A stretch of DNA of 64,000 nt, from positions 1 through 64,000 of the forward strand of contig NCGD01000009.1 of assembly GCA_002281535.1 (NCBI GenBank), written 5' to 3'. Numbering within the stretch: the stretch's first letter is position 1; every line of letters starts with the position of its first letter. A model generated the notes under the pieces. It searched no databases. It saw only the letters and a program-made list of their open reading frames with translations, and had not been told where the DNA came from. The position numbers and the translations under genes were made by a program. Positions 1 through 10,098 of the stretch are shown here, one piece after another. Origin of the DNA: Sphingomonas sp. 28-63-12. GTDB lineage: Bacteria > Pseudomonadota > Alphaproteobacteria > Sphingomonadales > Sphingomonadaceae.

Positions 1-1
1 G

Positions 2-1209
<1,208 letters not shown>

Positions 1210-1213
<4 letters not shown>

Positions 1214-1728
1214 ACCTGACGCCGACCGAGACAGCCAAGCGCCTTAAAGCCCCTCCCCTTCAGGGGAGGGGTTTGGGGTGGGGGCTATCCGCAAACTCCA
1301 TCGCTGATTTCCATGAACGCGCCCGCCACATGCGCAACAATCCAACCGAGCCCGAAAAGCGGCTGTGGCGGAATCTCTCGAACGGCCAACTCGGCGGCTG
1401 GAAGTTCCGTCGCCAGCAGGTGATCGGCTGGTTCATCGCCGACTTCGTGTGCCCGTCGGCAAAACTGATCGTTGAGGTTGATGGCGATACCCACGATGCC
1501 GAAGCGGATGCCGCTCGTGATGCGGTGTTGGCGCAACGGGGCTATCGGGTTCTTCATTTCACCAATGATGATGTGATGCGCAATGTTGAGGGCGTGAAGG
1601 TCGCGATCCTTCAGGCGTTGGAGCGTGCGGAGAGCCCCCACCCCAACCCCTCCCCTGAAGGGGAGGGGCTTGAGAAGATCGAAGCGCAAAAGATGCTGGG
1701 GATTTCGCTTGAGGGGAGAGTGGGGTGA
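1210..1728 (+). CDS. DUF559 (Vsr-like) endonuclease-domain protein between inverted repeats
   Basis: A 172-aa protein whose core (about residues 40-140) matches the DUF559 family, predicted relatives of Vsr/PD-(D/E)XK nucleases. Visible blocks are [39 protein letters not shown] with the acidic residues expected of the active site, and [11 protein letters not shown]. The ATG at 1210 overlaps the sufB stop; an internal ATG at 1330 would give a protein closer to typical family length. Residues 13-26 and about 142-154 are encoded by the two arms of a GC-rich inverted repeat, so the protein ends are repeat-derived. The last 16 residues are a diverged copy of the SufB C-terminus. No role in Fe-S assembly is known for this family. 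Activity is inferred from motifs only. Confidence 0.85.
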
Positions 1729-2056
1729 CGAAACTTGCGCTAATATCCGGCACGATTCTGGCGCTGACAGGATGCTCAGGCGCATCGAGCGAGGATCTTC
1801 CTCCGCTGCCGACTATCGAGGCGGCAACCTTGAAGTACGCAAACTGCGTCGATCAGGCTGCCCAGAGACTTGGTCGCACCTCTGGTTCTTTGGAGCAATT
1901 GGCACAGCAGGGGGTCAGCGGGTGCAGCGTACTCCGGACTGAGGCGCTAAAACTCAAGGCCGTCCCGGTCATGTTTCCCACGACAGCTGAATTTGACGCG
2001 ACCCACCTCGGTGTGGCGCGGCAAGCTATTGAAAATGTACGACGGAAGAATCTTTG

Positions 2057-2057
<1 letters not shown>
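1725..2057 (+). CDS. Small putative lipoprotein between sufB and sufC
   Basis: This 110-aa protein starts with a GTG that overlaps the preceding stop (GTGA). The N-terminus is a short lipoprotein signal (KLALISGTILALTGC) with a lipobox-type LTGC, so the mature protein would begin at Cys17 and be membrane-anchored. The rest contains two further cysteines (NCVDQA, SGCSVL) and no family I recognise. The stop overlaps the sufC ATG, so it is read within the suf operon. A periplasm-facing lipoprotein has no known place in cytoplasmic Fe-S assembly. It may have been present before the DUF559 unit arrived, since the second sufB tail copy abuts it directly. Confidence 0.65.
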
Positions 2058-2883
<826 letters not shown>

Positions 2884-2887
<4 letters not shown>

Positions 2888-3639
2888 GCCTAGCGCTTGC
2901 CCTTCCTACTCGGCGCGACGAAGCGTGGCGCTATTCCGATCTGGAGGCTGTCGCCTCGGTGTGGCCAGTCCCTGCACCAGAGCGCATCGAGGTTACGGCT
3001 GGTGGCGCGATCGCGCGGGTGATTGTGCAGGATGCCGGTGCCGATGTCGTCGCGATCCATGACTATGCGGTGGTGCTCGGCGCGGGCGCGCGCGCAACGT
3101 TTCATGTGCTCAATACCGGCGGCAGGCTGGGGCGGGTGACGATTGATGTGACGCTGCACGAGGGCGCGCATTTTGAGCTGGGCGCGGCGATGCTCGGTGG
3201 CGGCGAGCAGACGCTGGAGATCGTCACGACGATGCGCCACATCGAGCCCAACGCGACCAGCAATCAGGTCGTGCGCTCGGTGCTCGGCGGCAAGGCGACC
3301 GGTTCGTATCTCGGCAAGGTCGCGGTCGCGCGGCATGCGCAGAAGACCGATGCGTCGCAGTCGGTAAAGGCGATGCTGCTGGCCCGCACCGCGACGGCCA
3401 ACGCCAAGCCGGAACTCGAAATCTATGCCGACGATGTGAAGTGTGCGCACGGCGCAACTGTGGGCGAGCTCGATGCGAATGCGCTTTTCTACCTGATGAG
3501 CCGGGGCATTGCGCCGGCGGAGGCGAAGGCGCTGTTGCTGCGCGGGTTCATTGCGGGCGTGTTCGACGATTTGGCGGATGACGCCGCGCGGGCGCAGCTG
3601 GAAGCGGCGGCGACCGTGGCGCTGGAGCGGATGTTGTGA
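2884..3639 (+). CDS. sufD: Fe-S cluster assembly protein SufD (short form)
   Basis: SufD partners SufB in the SufBC2D scaffold. The 251-aa product is much shorter than the roughly 420-aa enterobacterial protein but keeps the conserved C-terminal half: ASQSVKAMLLARTATANAKP, the EIYADDVKCAHGATVGELD block with the His implicated in cluster assembly, and LFYLMSRGIAPAEAKALLLRGF. The N-terminal TRRDEAWRYSDLEAV motif is also typical of SufD. It starts at GTG 2884 overlapping the sufC stop. The stretch to sufS holds a large palindrome. Confidence 0.93.
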
Positions 3640-3660
3640 ACTATCCTACACCCACCGACC

Positions 3661-3806
3661 GTCACTCCGGCCTTGGTGATGAAGGTCGCCGCGTCCCCCG
3701 GACGCGGCTGCAACCGTCCGGGGGACGGTTTCACCTTCATCACGGGTCCCGCTTCTTGTCGACGGCGCAAATAGGCAGCGGGACCCCGGGTCAAGCCCGG
3801 GGTGAC
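3661..3806. repeat. Nested palindromic repeat between sufD and sufS
   Basis: Three structures are visible. GTGATGAAGGT (3676-3686) pairs with 3733-3743 and encloses CGTCCCCCGGACG (3692-3704), which pairs perfectly with 3715-3727. GGGTCCCGCT (3744-3753) pairs with 3777-3786. A CCCGGG/CCCGGG hairpin ends at GTGAC 3806. The transcript would fold strongly here, which could stabilise or attenuate the mRNA between sufD and sufS. Confidence 0.8.
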
Positions 3807-3823
3807 GATGGAGGTTTGGCAGA

Positions 3824-5062
3824 ATGAACGCGACCACCGCTATTTCGCCCTCCCATGCCCATACCGCTGTCCGCGCCGACTTCCCCGGCATGGTCGATGC
3901 AAAGGGGGACGACTGGCACTATCTCGATACCGCCGCGACCGCGCAGAAGCCCCAGAGCGTCATCGATGCGATCGCACGCGGTTATGGCCCCGATTACGCG
4001 ACCGTCCACCGCGGCGTGTACAAACGCTCTGCCGATATGACGCTGGCCTATGAAGCGGCACGGCGGCGGGTCGCGGGGTTTGTCGGTGCCGCTTCCGAGA
4101 ACGAGATCGTCTTCGTGCGCGGCGCGACCGAGGGGATCAATCTGGTCGCGACCGCTTACGCGGGCGAGCAGCTCAAGGCGGGTGACCGCATCCTGCTGAG
4201 CCAGCTTGAGCATCATTCGAACATCGTGCCGTGGCAGATGATCGCGGAAAAGGTCGGCGCGCAGATCGACGTGATCCCGCTGACCGAAGACCACCGGATC
4301 GATCTCGACGCGATGGCGGCGATGATCAGCCCTGCGCATAAATTGGTCGCGCTGGCGCATGTCTCGAACGTGCTCGGTTCGGTACTCGATTGCCGCCGCG
4401 CTGCCGATATCGCGCATGCGGTCGGGGCCAAGATCCTGCTCGATGGCTGTCAGGCGGTGCCGCGTATGGCGGTCGATGTGCAGGCGCTCGACTGCGACTT
4501 CTACGTCTTTTCGGCGCACAAGCTGTATGGCCCGACCGGGTTCGGCGTGCTGTGGGCGCGGCCCGAGTTGCTGGAGGCGATGCCCCCCTATCAGGGCGGC
4601 GGCGCGATGATTGACCGGGTGTCGTTTGAGCGCACCACCTACGCCCCGCCACCGGGCCGGTTCGAGGCGGGGACGCCGCATATCGTCGGCGCGCTCGGGC
4701 TGCATGCCGCGATCGATTATGTCGAAAGCATCGGGCTGGAGCGCATCCACGCGATCGAAACCGATCTGGTGCGCCAGACGCGCGCGGCGCTGTCTCAGAT
4801 CAACTCGGTCCGGCTGTTCGGGCCCGAGGACGCCGCCGGGATCGTCAGCTTTGCGATCGAGGGGGTGCATCCGCACGACATCGGCACCATCTTGGACGAA
4901 GAAGGCGTGGCGATCCGCGCGGGGCACCACTGCGCGCAGCCGCTGATGGCGTCGCTCGGCGTCGATGCGACCGCGCGCGCGAGCTTCGGGGTGTATAGTG
5001 ATGCCAGCGATGTCGAGGCGCTGGTGCGCGGGATTGAGCGAGTAACGAGGATTTTCGGATGA
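3824..5062 (+). CDS. sufS: Cysteine desulfurase SufS
   Basis: A PLP-dependent group II cysteine desulfurase of 412 aa, which takes sulfur from cysteine to supply the SUF scaffold. The PLP lysine is Lys233 in FSAHKLYGPTG, and the catalytic cysteine is Cys370 in RAGHHCAQP. YATVHRGVYKRSADMT and GATEGINLVA are SufS-type blocks. GGAGG lies 8-12 bases before ATG 3824, a strong ribosome site downstream of the palindrome, so it may be translated independently of sufBCD. No SufE or SufU gene is visible here. The next ATG overlaps its stop. Confidence 0.97.
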   Translation: MNATTAISPSHAHTAVRADFPGMVDAKGDDWHYLDTAATAQKPQSVIDAIARGYGPDYATVHRGVYKRSADMTLAYEAARRRVAGFVGAASENEIVFVRGATEGINLVATAYAGEQLKAGDRILLSQLEHHSNIVPWQMIAEKVGAQIDVIPLTEDHRIDLDAMAAMISPAHKLVALAHVSNVLGSVLDCRRAADIAHAVGAKILLDGCQAVPRMAVDVQALDCDFYVFSAHKLYGPTGFGVLWARPELLEAMPPYQGGGAMIDRVSFERTTYAPPPGRFEAGTPHIVGALGLHAAIDYVESIGLERIHAIETDLVRQTRAALSQINSVRLFGPEDAAGIVSFAIEGVHPHDIGTILDEEGVAIRAGHHCAQPLMASLGVDATARASFGVYSDASDVEALVRGIERVTRIFG

Positions 5063-5523
5063 ACGAAGAGCGCAAGATCGAGGTCGAGGAAGTCAGCGCG
5101 GTGGAGGCCCCGCCGCGCGCCCGCGTCGAAGATACCGTGGCGGGCGGTGAACGCCAGCGCGACTATCTCGAAGGCTTTTTGGCGAAAAAGCCCGAAGGCA
5201 CGTCGCCCGGCGCGCCGGGGGGCGAGACCTATGAAGCCGTGGTTGCCGCGCTCAAGGATATCTACGATCCCGAAATCCCGGTGAACATTTATGATCTGGG
5301 CCTGATCTACGGCGTCGATGTCACCGATGATGGCCACGCGGTGGTCACGATGACGCTGACGACGCCACATTGCCCGGTGGCCGAGACGATGCCCGCCGAG
5401 GTCGAAATTCGCGTCGGCGCAGTGCCGGGGGTCGGCTCCGCCGAGGTCAATCTGGTGTGGGAGCCAGCCTGGGATCCCGCCAAGATGAGCGACGAGGCAC
5501 GGCTCGAAATGGGCATGCTATGA
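5059..5523 (+). CDS. sufT: SUF-associated DUF59/MIP18 family protein (SufT-like)
   Basis: A 154-aa protein whose C-terminal two-thirds is a DUF59 (MIP18/FeS assembly P) domain. It has DIYDPEIPVNIYDLGLIYGV, the TLTTPHCPVAETMP motif with the conserved cysteine, and VNLVWEPAWDPAKMS. Such proteins act in Fe-S maturation or carrier functions. The first 55 residues are charged and probably disordered. ATG overlaps the sufS stop and its own stop overlaps the next ATG, placing it inside the suf operon. The sufT name follows common usage for this operon position, not biochemistry. Confidence 0.88.
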   Translation: MNEERKIEVEEVSAVEAPPRARVEDTVAGGERQRDYLEGFLAKKPEGTSPGAPGGETYEAVVAALKDIYDPEIPVNIYDLGLIYGVDVTDDGHAVVTMTLTTPHCPVAETMPAEVEIRVGAVPGVGSAEVNLVWEPAWDPAKMSDEARLEMGML

Positions 5524-5876
5524 CCGACGTAAAGACTCGCCAGCGCCCCGCCGCGCTCAACCTCACCGCCGCCGCCGAGGCGCGGATTGCTGACCTGATG
5601 GCACGCGCGCCTGAGGGTTCGGTCGGGGTGAAGCTATCGACCCCACGCCGCGGTTGTTCGGGGCTGGCTTATTCGGTGGACTATGTCAACGAAGCCAAGC
5701 CCTTCGACGAGCGCATCGACACGCCGGGCGGCACCTTGTTTGTCGATGGCGGATCGATCCTGTACCTGATCGGCAGCAAGATGGACTGGGTGGAAGATGA
5801 TTTCGCCGCCGGCTTCACCTTTGAGAACCCGAATGCCAAGGGCGCCTGCGGGTGCGGGGAATCGTTTACGGTTTGA
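5520..5876 (+). CDS. sufA: A-type Fe-S carrier protein (SufA/IscA-like)
   Basis: A 118-aa A-type carrier that would pass Fe-S clusters to target apoproteins. The three cluster-binding cysteines are present: Cys46 in PRRGCSGLAY, and Cys110 and Cys112 in GACGCGESF near the C-terminus. ATG 5520 overlaps the previous stop, and the frame continues upstream without a better start. It is the last gene of the suf operon, followed by a palindromic repeat that separates it from convergent maoC-type genes. Confidence 0.93.
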   Translation: MTDVKTRQRPAALNLTAAAEARIADLMARAPEGSVGVKLSTPRRGCSGLAYSVDYVNEAKPFDERIDTPGGTLFVDGGSILYLIGSKMDWVEDDFAAGFTFENPNAKGACGCGESFTV

Positions 5877-5877
5877 T

Positions 5878-5956
5878 GTCACCCCAGCGAAAGCTGGGGT
5901 TTCGCACCACCTGCGGCGCGGTTGTGGCCTGAGACCCCGGCTTTCGCCGGGGTGAC
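5878..5956. repeat. Inverted REP-like pair between convergent genes, terminator-like
   Basis: The left arm (5878-5903) and right arm (5931-5956) are inverted copies differing by a few A/G changes, each a hairpin of the form GTCACCCC-RGCGAAAGCY-GGGGT. The pair lies between convergent genes and could act as a two-way transcription barrier, though no T-run follows. Confidence 0.75.
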
Positions 5957-5958
5957 GG

Positions 5959-6411
5959 TCAGGCGGGCTTTTTCTTCAGCAACGCCGTCCGCAAACACTC
6001 GCACACCACCTCGCTGCGCTGGTTGATCATGCGGTGCTTCCACGTCACCAGACCGGCATCCGGGCGTGACTTGCTCTCCCGCAGCTCGGTGACTTCGCTG
6101 GTCGCGTGCAGCGTATCGCCGATGAACACCGGCTTGGGCATGACCAATTTGTCATAGCCCAGGTTCGCGACCAGTGTGCCCATCGTCGTTTCCGCCACCG
6201 TAATCCCCACCATCAGGCTGAAGGTGAAGGTGCCGTTGACGAGGATCTGCCCGAACTCGCTGGCACGCGCGGCCTCGGCATCAAGGTGAAGCGGCTGCGG
6301 ATTGTGCGTCATCGTCGAGAACAGCAGATTGTCGGTCTCGGTCACCGTGCGGCGCAGCGGGTGTTCGATGGTCTCGCCGATCTGCCATTCGTCGTAATAT
6401 TTGCCGGGCAT
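5959..6411 (-). CDS. MaoC family (hot-dog fold) dehydratase
   Basis: A 150-aa MaoC-like enoyl-CoA hydratase or dehydratase, starting at the MPGKYYDEW methionine behind GGAAAGGAAAACAA. The hot-dog hydratase motif is seen in [16 protein letters not shown], followed by [11 protein letters not shown] and [17 protein letters not shown]. The residues expected for hydration chemistry (the Asp/Asn and His of the NPQPLH region) are in place, although the usual DxNPxH is NPQPLH here. It is the last gene of a minus-strand run with an SDR and a biotin carboxylase, suggesting acyl-CoA catabolism. The exact substrate is unknown. Confidence 0.9.
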   Translation of the reverse strand: MPGKYYDEWQIGETIEHPLRRTVTETDNLLFSTMTHNPQPLHLDAEAARASEFGQILVNGTFTFSLMVGITVAETTMGTLVANLGYDKLVMPKPVFIGDTLHATSEVTELRESKSRPDAGLVTWKHRMINQRSEVVCECLRTALLKKKPA

Positions 6412-6420
6412 TTGTTTTCC

Positions 6421-6604
6421 TTTCCCCTCTCCCCTTGTGGGAGAGGGTTGCGCAGACTTGGCAGCTTGCTGCCTAGTCGAAGCTGGGTGAGGGGTACTCG
6501 ACGCCAGCGTCTCGCGTCCCACTAATCCTGCACACCCTCATCCAACCTTCGCTAGCCAGCAAGCTGGCAAGCTGCGGTATCCTTCTCCCTGTAAGGAGAA
6601 GGTT
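6421..6604. repeat. Composite palindromic repeat (REPIN-like), copy 1
   Basis: Two halves in inverted orientation. Each has a C/T-rich hairpin (CCCTCTCCC...GGGAGAGGG or CCTTCTCC...GGAGAAGG), then a CAGCTTGCTG block, then GGTGAGGG or its complement. The 35 bases at 6448-6482 recur identically at 7493-7527 in copy 2. It fills the gap between the SDR gene and the MaoC gene. Confidence 0.8.
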
Positions 6605-6609
6605 TGTGT

Positions 6610-7386
6610 TTACCCTCCCAATCCCCCAAAACCGCGCCCCGCCGTCCAGCCGCCATCGGCGGGCAGGACCACGCCGCTCACATAGCGCGCATAATCGCTG
6701 GCGAGGAACAGGCACACATCCGCCACATCATCGACCGTGCCGAGCCGCCCGAGCGGCACCGCGCGCGCACTCGCCGCCTTGGCTTCGGGGGTGGGGGCGA
6801 GGCGGTCCATGCCTTCGGTGCCGTCGATCGGGCCGGGCGAAACCGAGTTCACGCGCACGCCCTCATGCCCCCATTCGATCGCCAGCGTCTTGGTGATCAT
6901 GTCGACGCCGGCCTTGGCGGCGCAGACATGGATCTGGAATGCCATCGGGATCCACGCCTGCGGGGCGGAGACGTTGATGACGCTCGCGCCGGGCTTGGTA
7001 AGGTGCTCATAGGCCGCGCGCATCACGTGGAAGGTGCCGAGCGTGTCGATTTCGAGCACCGATTTAAAGCCATTGGGGGAGAGCCCGGCCGCCGGCACCG
7101 GGAAATTGCCGGCAGCACCCGAGACGAGCACGTCGATCGTGCCACGTTCAGCCCGGAAATGCTCGATCGCGGCTTTGACAGCGTCGAAATCGCGGACGTC
7201 GAGGCTGTAGCCGAGCGCCTGTTTCTCCCCGTGCAGCGCGGCAACGGCGGCATCGACCTTGTCCTGGCTGCGGCTGGCAACGCCGAGATTGGCGCCGGCG
7301 CGCGCAAAGGATTTGGCGATGCCCAGGTTGATGCCGGAGGTGCCGCCAAAGACGATGACGTTCTTGTTGGTGAAATCGAAGGACAT
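6610..7386 (-). CDS. SDR family oxidoreductase, 2,4-dienoyl-CoA reductase-like
   Basis: A 258-aa short-chain dehydrogenase starting at the MSFDFTNKN methionine behind AGGAGAGCGCC. The Rossmann motif is the variant GGTSGINLGIA, followed by SGAAGNFPVP, VSAP, and the late SPGPIDGTEGM. The usual catalytic YxxxK is replaced by HVCAAKAG: Lys is kept but the Tyr position is His. Loss of this Tyr is known in 2,4-dienoyl-CoA reductases, and the NFPVPA and GPI.GTEGM blocks also fit that branch. Placement beside MaoC and acyl-CoA carboxylase genes supports a fatty acyl-CoA role. It is bounded on both sides by copies of one composite repeat. Confidence 0.88.
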   Translation of the reverse strand: MSFDFTNKNVIVFGGTSGINLGIAKSFARAGANLGVASRSQDKVDAAVAALHGEKQALGYSLDVRDFDAVKAAIEHFRAERGTIDVLVSGAAGNFPVPAAGLSPNGFKSVLEIDTLGTFHVMRAAYEHLTKPGASVINVSAPQAWIPMAFQIHVCAAKAGVDMITKTLAIEWGHEGVRVNSVSPGPIDGTEGMDRLAPTPEAKAASARAVPLGRLGTVDDVADVCLFLASDYARYVSGVVLPADGGWTAGRGFGGLGG

Positions 7387-7404
7387 TGGCGCTCTCCTGT
7401 TCTT

Positions 7405-7650
7405 TCTTATCCCTCGCCCCTGCGGGAGTTCGGGGTCGGCCATGCCCCCGGCATGGCCTAAACAATGCGGGGCATTGTTTACCCCGAACTGGTTGCGCAG
7501 ACTTGGCAGCTTGCTGCCTAGTCGAAGATGGGTGAGGGGGCTCGCCGCCAGCGTTGCGCGCCAAACCCACGCCGCACACCCTCATCCAACTTCGCCTAGG
7601 GCGCTTCGCGCCCAAGGCTTCGTATCCTTCTCCCTTCAGGGAGAAGGTTT
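7405..7650. repeat. Composite palindromic repeat (REPIN-like), copy 2
   Basis: Second copy of the element at 6421-6604, sharing 35 identical bases (7493-7527) and the flanking GGTGAGGG and CCCTCATCC blocks. It carries extra hairpins (GGCCATGCC-CCC-GGCATGGCC; AAACAATGC-GGG-GCATTGTTT). The right end includes the stop codon of the decayed biotin-domain fragment. Confidence 0.78.
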
Positions 7651-7770
7651 GTCGGCCTCCCCCCGCACCACCTTCACCAGCACCGTCCCCTCGCTCACCT
7701 GCGCGCCGGGGGTGGCGTTCAGTTCCTCGACCGTCCCGTCGAAGGGCGCGGTCAGGCTGTGCTCCATAGC
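7636..7770 (-). pseudogene. Remnant of the biotinyl (BCCP) domain of the acyl-CoA carboxylase
   Basis: Reading the minus strand one frame off the upstream carboxylase gives MEHSLTAPFDGTVEELNA, then TPGAQVSEGTVLVKV and a stop inside the adjacent hairpin. This is the second half of a biotinyl domain, which normally runs through AMKMEHSLTAP. The first half, including the biotin-accepting lysine of AMKM, is absent, because the sequence before MEHSL belongs to the upstream domain in another frame. The fragment is not separately translatable in any obvious way. Confidence 0.85.
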
Positions 7771-9386
7771 GCAAAGGATTCACCGCAAAGCGTGACCAAT
7801 GCAACACCGGGTGCGACTATATCCGAGAACACTCGTCCCCTGAATATTAGCGGCGCTTCAGGATAGAATATGTCCGATCCGAATGACAGTGGGACTGTGC
7901 GCATCGGTGCGGCATTTAGTCGAAAGCTCGTCAGCCCAACCTGCCAAGCAGCTTCTGCTTCGGATACCAGCTCGCGGGCAGCGCTGGCCAGCATTTCGTC
8001 CGTTGGCTCCGTCAGTCCCCGCAGTTGGTCCCCATGATCCTCAATGAATGAGGTAGTGATGTTGCCCTGCTTGAATTGGTCGTGAAAAAGCGCGCGATAC
8101 AGAAAACCCGCGTTGGACTTAACGGGCCATAGCGCCGTGTCATTCAGAGCTAGAAGCAATTTGTCGATCGCGGCTGGCCGCTCGTCGGACCACGCGATCA
8201 GCTTTGCGATCATAGGATCGTAGAACGGCGAAACGATACTGCCCCGATCATATCCGCTTTCGACGCGGATCGAGTCATCCTCAACAAAGTAGCACTCGAG
8301 CCGTCCCGTACTTGGTAGAAATCCGGTGGCTGGATCCTCCGCATACAGCCGCGCCTCAATCGCCCAGCCGTTAATCGCCAACTCGTCCTGCCGCTTCGGC
8401 AACGGCTCCCCGCTCGCCACGCGCAGCTGCCATTCGACCAGATCGACGCCGGTGATCTCCTCGGTCACCGGGTGCTCGACCTGCAGCCGGGTGTTCATTT
8501 CCATGAACCAGATGCGGTCGGCGCGCAGGCCCTCGCTGGCGTCGGCGATGAACTCGATCGTGCCGGCGCCGACATAATCGACCGCCTTGGCCGCGCGCAC
8601 CGCCGCCGCGCAGATCGCCTCGCGGGTTTCCTCGGACATGCCCGGGGCGGGGGCTTCCTCGATCACTTTCTGGTGGCGGCGCTGGAGCGAGCAGTCGCGT
8701 TCGAACAGGTGGACGACATTGCCGTGCGTGTCGCCGAATACCTGCACTTCGATATGGCGGGGGGAGAGGATGTATTTCTCGATCAGTACACGGTCGTCGC
8801 CGAAGCTGGAGGCGGCCTCGCGCTTGCAGCTCGCCAGCGCATCGGCGAAGTCGGTCGCGTCGTCCACGCGCCGCATGCCCTTGCCGCCGCCGCCCGCGAC
8901 CGCCTTGATGAGGACGGGATAGCCGATCTTGCCTGCTTCGGTCGCGAGCACATCCGGCGACTGATCCTCGCCGAGATAGCCCGGCGTTACCGGCACGCCG
9001 GCGGCGATCATCCGCTCCTTGGCGGCATCCTTCAGCCCCATTGCGCGGATGCTGTCGGGCTTGGGGCCGACCCAGATCAACCCGGCGTCGATCACGCTTT
9101 GCGCGAAGTCGGCATTCTCGCTCAAAAAGCCATAACCGGGGTGGATCGCCTCCGCGCCGGTCGCCCTGGCAGCGGCGATGATCTTTTCCCCCACCAGATA
9201 GCTTTCGCGCGCGGGGCTCCGGCCGATGTGGACCGCTTCATCAGCCTGGCGGACATGCAGCGCCTTGGCATCGGCATCCGAATAGACCGCGACGGTGCGG
9301 ATGCCCATCGCCCGCGCGGTGCGGATGATGCGGCAGGCAATCTCGCCGCGATTGGCGATGAGGAGGGAGGTGAGCAAGTGGGTCAT
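7752..9386 (-). CDS. mccA: Methylcrotonyl-CoA carboxylase biotin carboxylase subunit, truncated (biotinyl domain lost)
   Basis: The 544-aa product begins with a full biotin carboxylase module: LLIANRGEIACRIIRTAR at the N-terminus, the ATP-grasp glycine loop KAVAGGGGKGMR, and EMNTRLQVEHPVTE. The following region matches the linker (BT) region of MccA. The reading frame ends in GESFALWSTA, where family members (about 620-670 aa) continue into a C-terminal biotinyl domain. A frameshifting deletion joins this to the domain remnant at 7636-7767, and the AMKM lysine is gone. Without a carrier in trans the enzyme should be inactive. GC content falls from about 65-68% before 8330 to about 50-55% across 7780-8330, suggesting a recombined tract. 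The mccB and ivd neighbours support leucine catabolism. Confidence 0.88.
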   Translation of the reverse strand: MTHLLTSLLIANRGEIACRIIRTARAMGIRTVAVYSDADAKALHVRQADEAVHIGRSPARESYLVGEKIIAAARATGAEAIHPGYGFLSENADFAQSVIDAGLIWVGPKPDSIRAMGLKDAAKERMIAAGVPVTPGYLGEDQSPDVLATEAGKIGYPVLIKAVAGGGGKGMRRVDDATDFADALASCKREAASSFGDDRVLIEKYILSPRHIEVQVFGDTHGNVVHLFERDCSLQRRHQKVIEEAPAPGMSEETREAICAAAVRAAKAVDYVGAGTIEFIADASEGLRADRIWFMEMNTRLQVEHPVTEEITGVDLVEWQLRVASGEPLPKRQDELAINGWAIEARLYAEDPATGFLPSTGRLECYFVEDDSIRVESGYDRGSIVSPFYDPMIAKLIAWSDERPAAIDKLLLALNDTALWPVKSNAGFLYRALFHDQFKQGNITTSFIEDHGDQLRGLTEPTDEMLASAARELVSEAEAAWQVGLTSFRLNAAPMRTVPLSFGSDIFYPEAPLIFRGRVFSDIVAPGVALVTLCGESFALWSTA

Positions 9387-9444
9387 CGACGTCAGCCTAG
9401 CGTGAAATGTAGCGCATGCGAAACACGATCGGCATCATCAGCCA

Positions 9445-10053
9445 TCAATGGCCGGCCCCGAGGATCATCGACACATCGCTGATCGCGCGTTCGGGGTAGC
9501 GCGGCGTGCTGCTGCGATAAAATTCGAAGATCTTCTGCATGTCGGCGGCGTAATCGCCGGTCGGCATGATCGCCGGGCCAAGCCCGCCGGTCTTGGTCGC
9601 ATAGTCCATCATCCCGCACACCAACGGCACGCCTGCCGCCACCGCAATATGATAGAAGCCGGTGCGCCATTGCTTGACGGCACCGCGCGTCCCCTCTGGC
9701 GCGATCGTCAGCATGAATTCCCGGCGACGCGCAAATTCGGCGACCATCGCCTCGACATAATTTTTACCGCCGGTCCGATCGACGGGAACGCCGCCCATAT
9801 CCTTCATGAAGCGCGTGAAGGGCCAGCGGAACAGGCTGAGCTTGCCCATGAAATGCGCCTTGATGCCCAAGGCATCGGTCAGCCCGAGAAAATTGACGAA
9901 ATCCCAGTTGGAGGTGTGCGGCACCGCGATGATGATGCAGCGCCGGTCCGCCGGCGGCGCGCCAACCGCCTTCCACCCCCGCGACTTATAGAACCATAAC
10001 AGCAAGCGGCGCACGATCCGCGACAGGATCGCGGGGGGCGGGTCTTGGTCCAT
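9445..10053 (-). CDS. 1-acyl-sn-glycerol-3-phosphate acyltransferase family protein
   Basis: A 202-aa PlsC-type acyltransferase, starting at ATG 10053 behind GGAGAGGATTG. The acyltransferase motif I HTSNWD (HX4D) is at about residues 46-51, and the glycerol-phosphate-binding motif appears as APEGTRG near residue 120. MGGVPVDR is also typical. The enzyme would transfer acyl groups to lysophospholipid or a related acceptor at the inner membrane; a hydrophobic N-terminal stretch (LSRIVRRLLLWFY) may mediate membrane contact. It precedes mccA by about 58 bases on the same strand, but a functional link is not evident. Confidence 0.9.
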   Translation of the reverse strand: MDQDPPPAILSRIVRRLLLWFYKSRGWKAVGAPPADRRCIIIAVPHTSNWDFVNFLGLTDALGIKAHFMGKLSLFRWPFTRFMKDMGGVPVDRTGGKNYVEAMVAEFARRREFMLTIAPEGTRGAVKQWRTGFYHIAVAAGVPLVCGMMDYATKTGGLGPAIMPTGDYAADMQKIFEFYRSSTPRYPERAISDVSMILGAGH

Positions 10054-10098
10054 CAATCCTCTCCGTTCGCGCTCAACACGGCGTGGTGCGGGGCTGCC

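Noticed and set aside
6421..7650. Repeated palindromes as a CRISPR array
   Set aside because: Only two copies about 1 kb apart, with a gene between, and no regular spacers.
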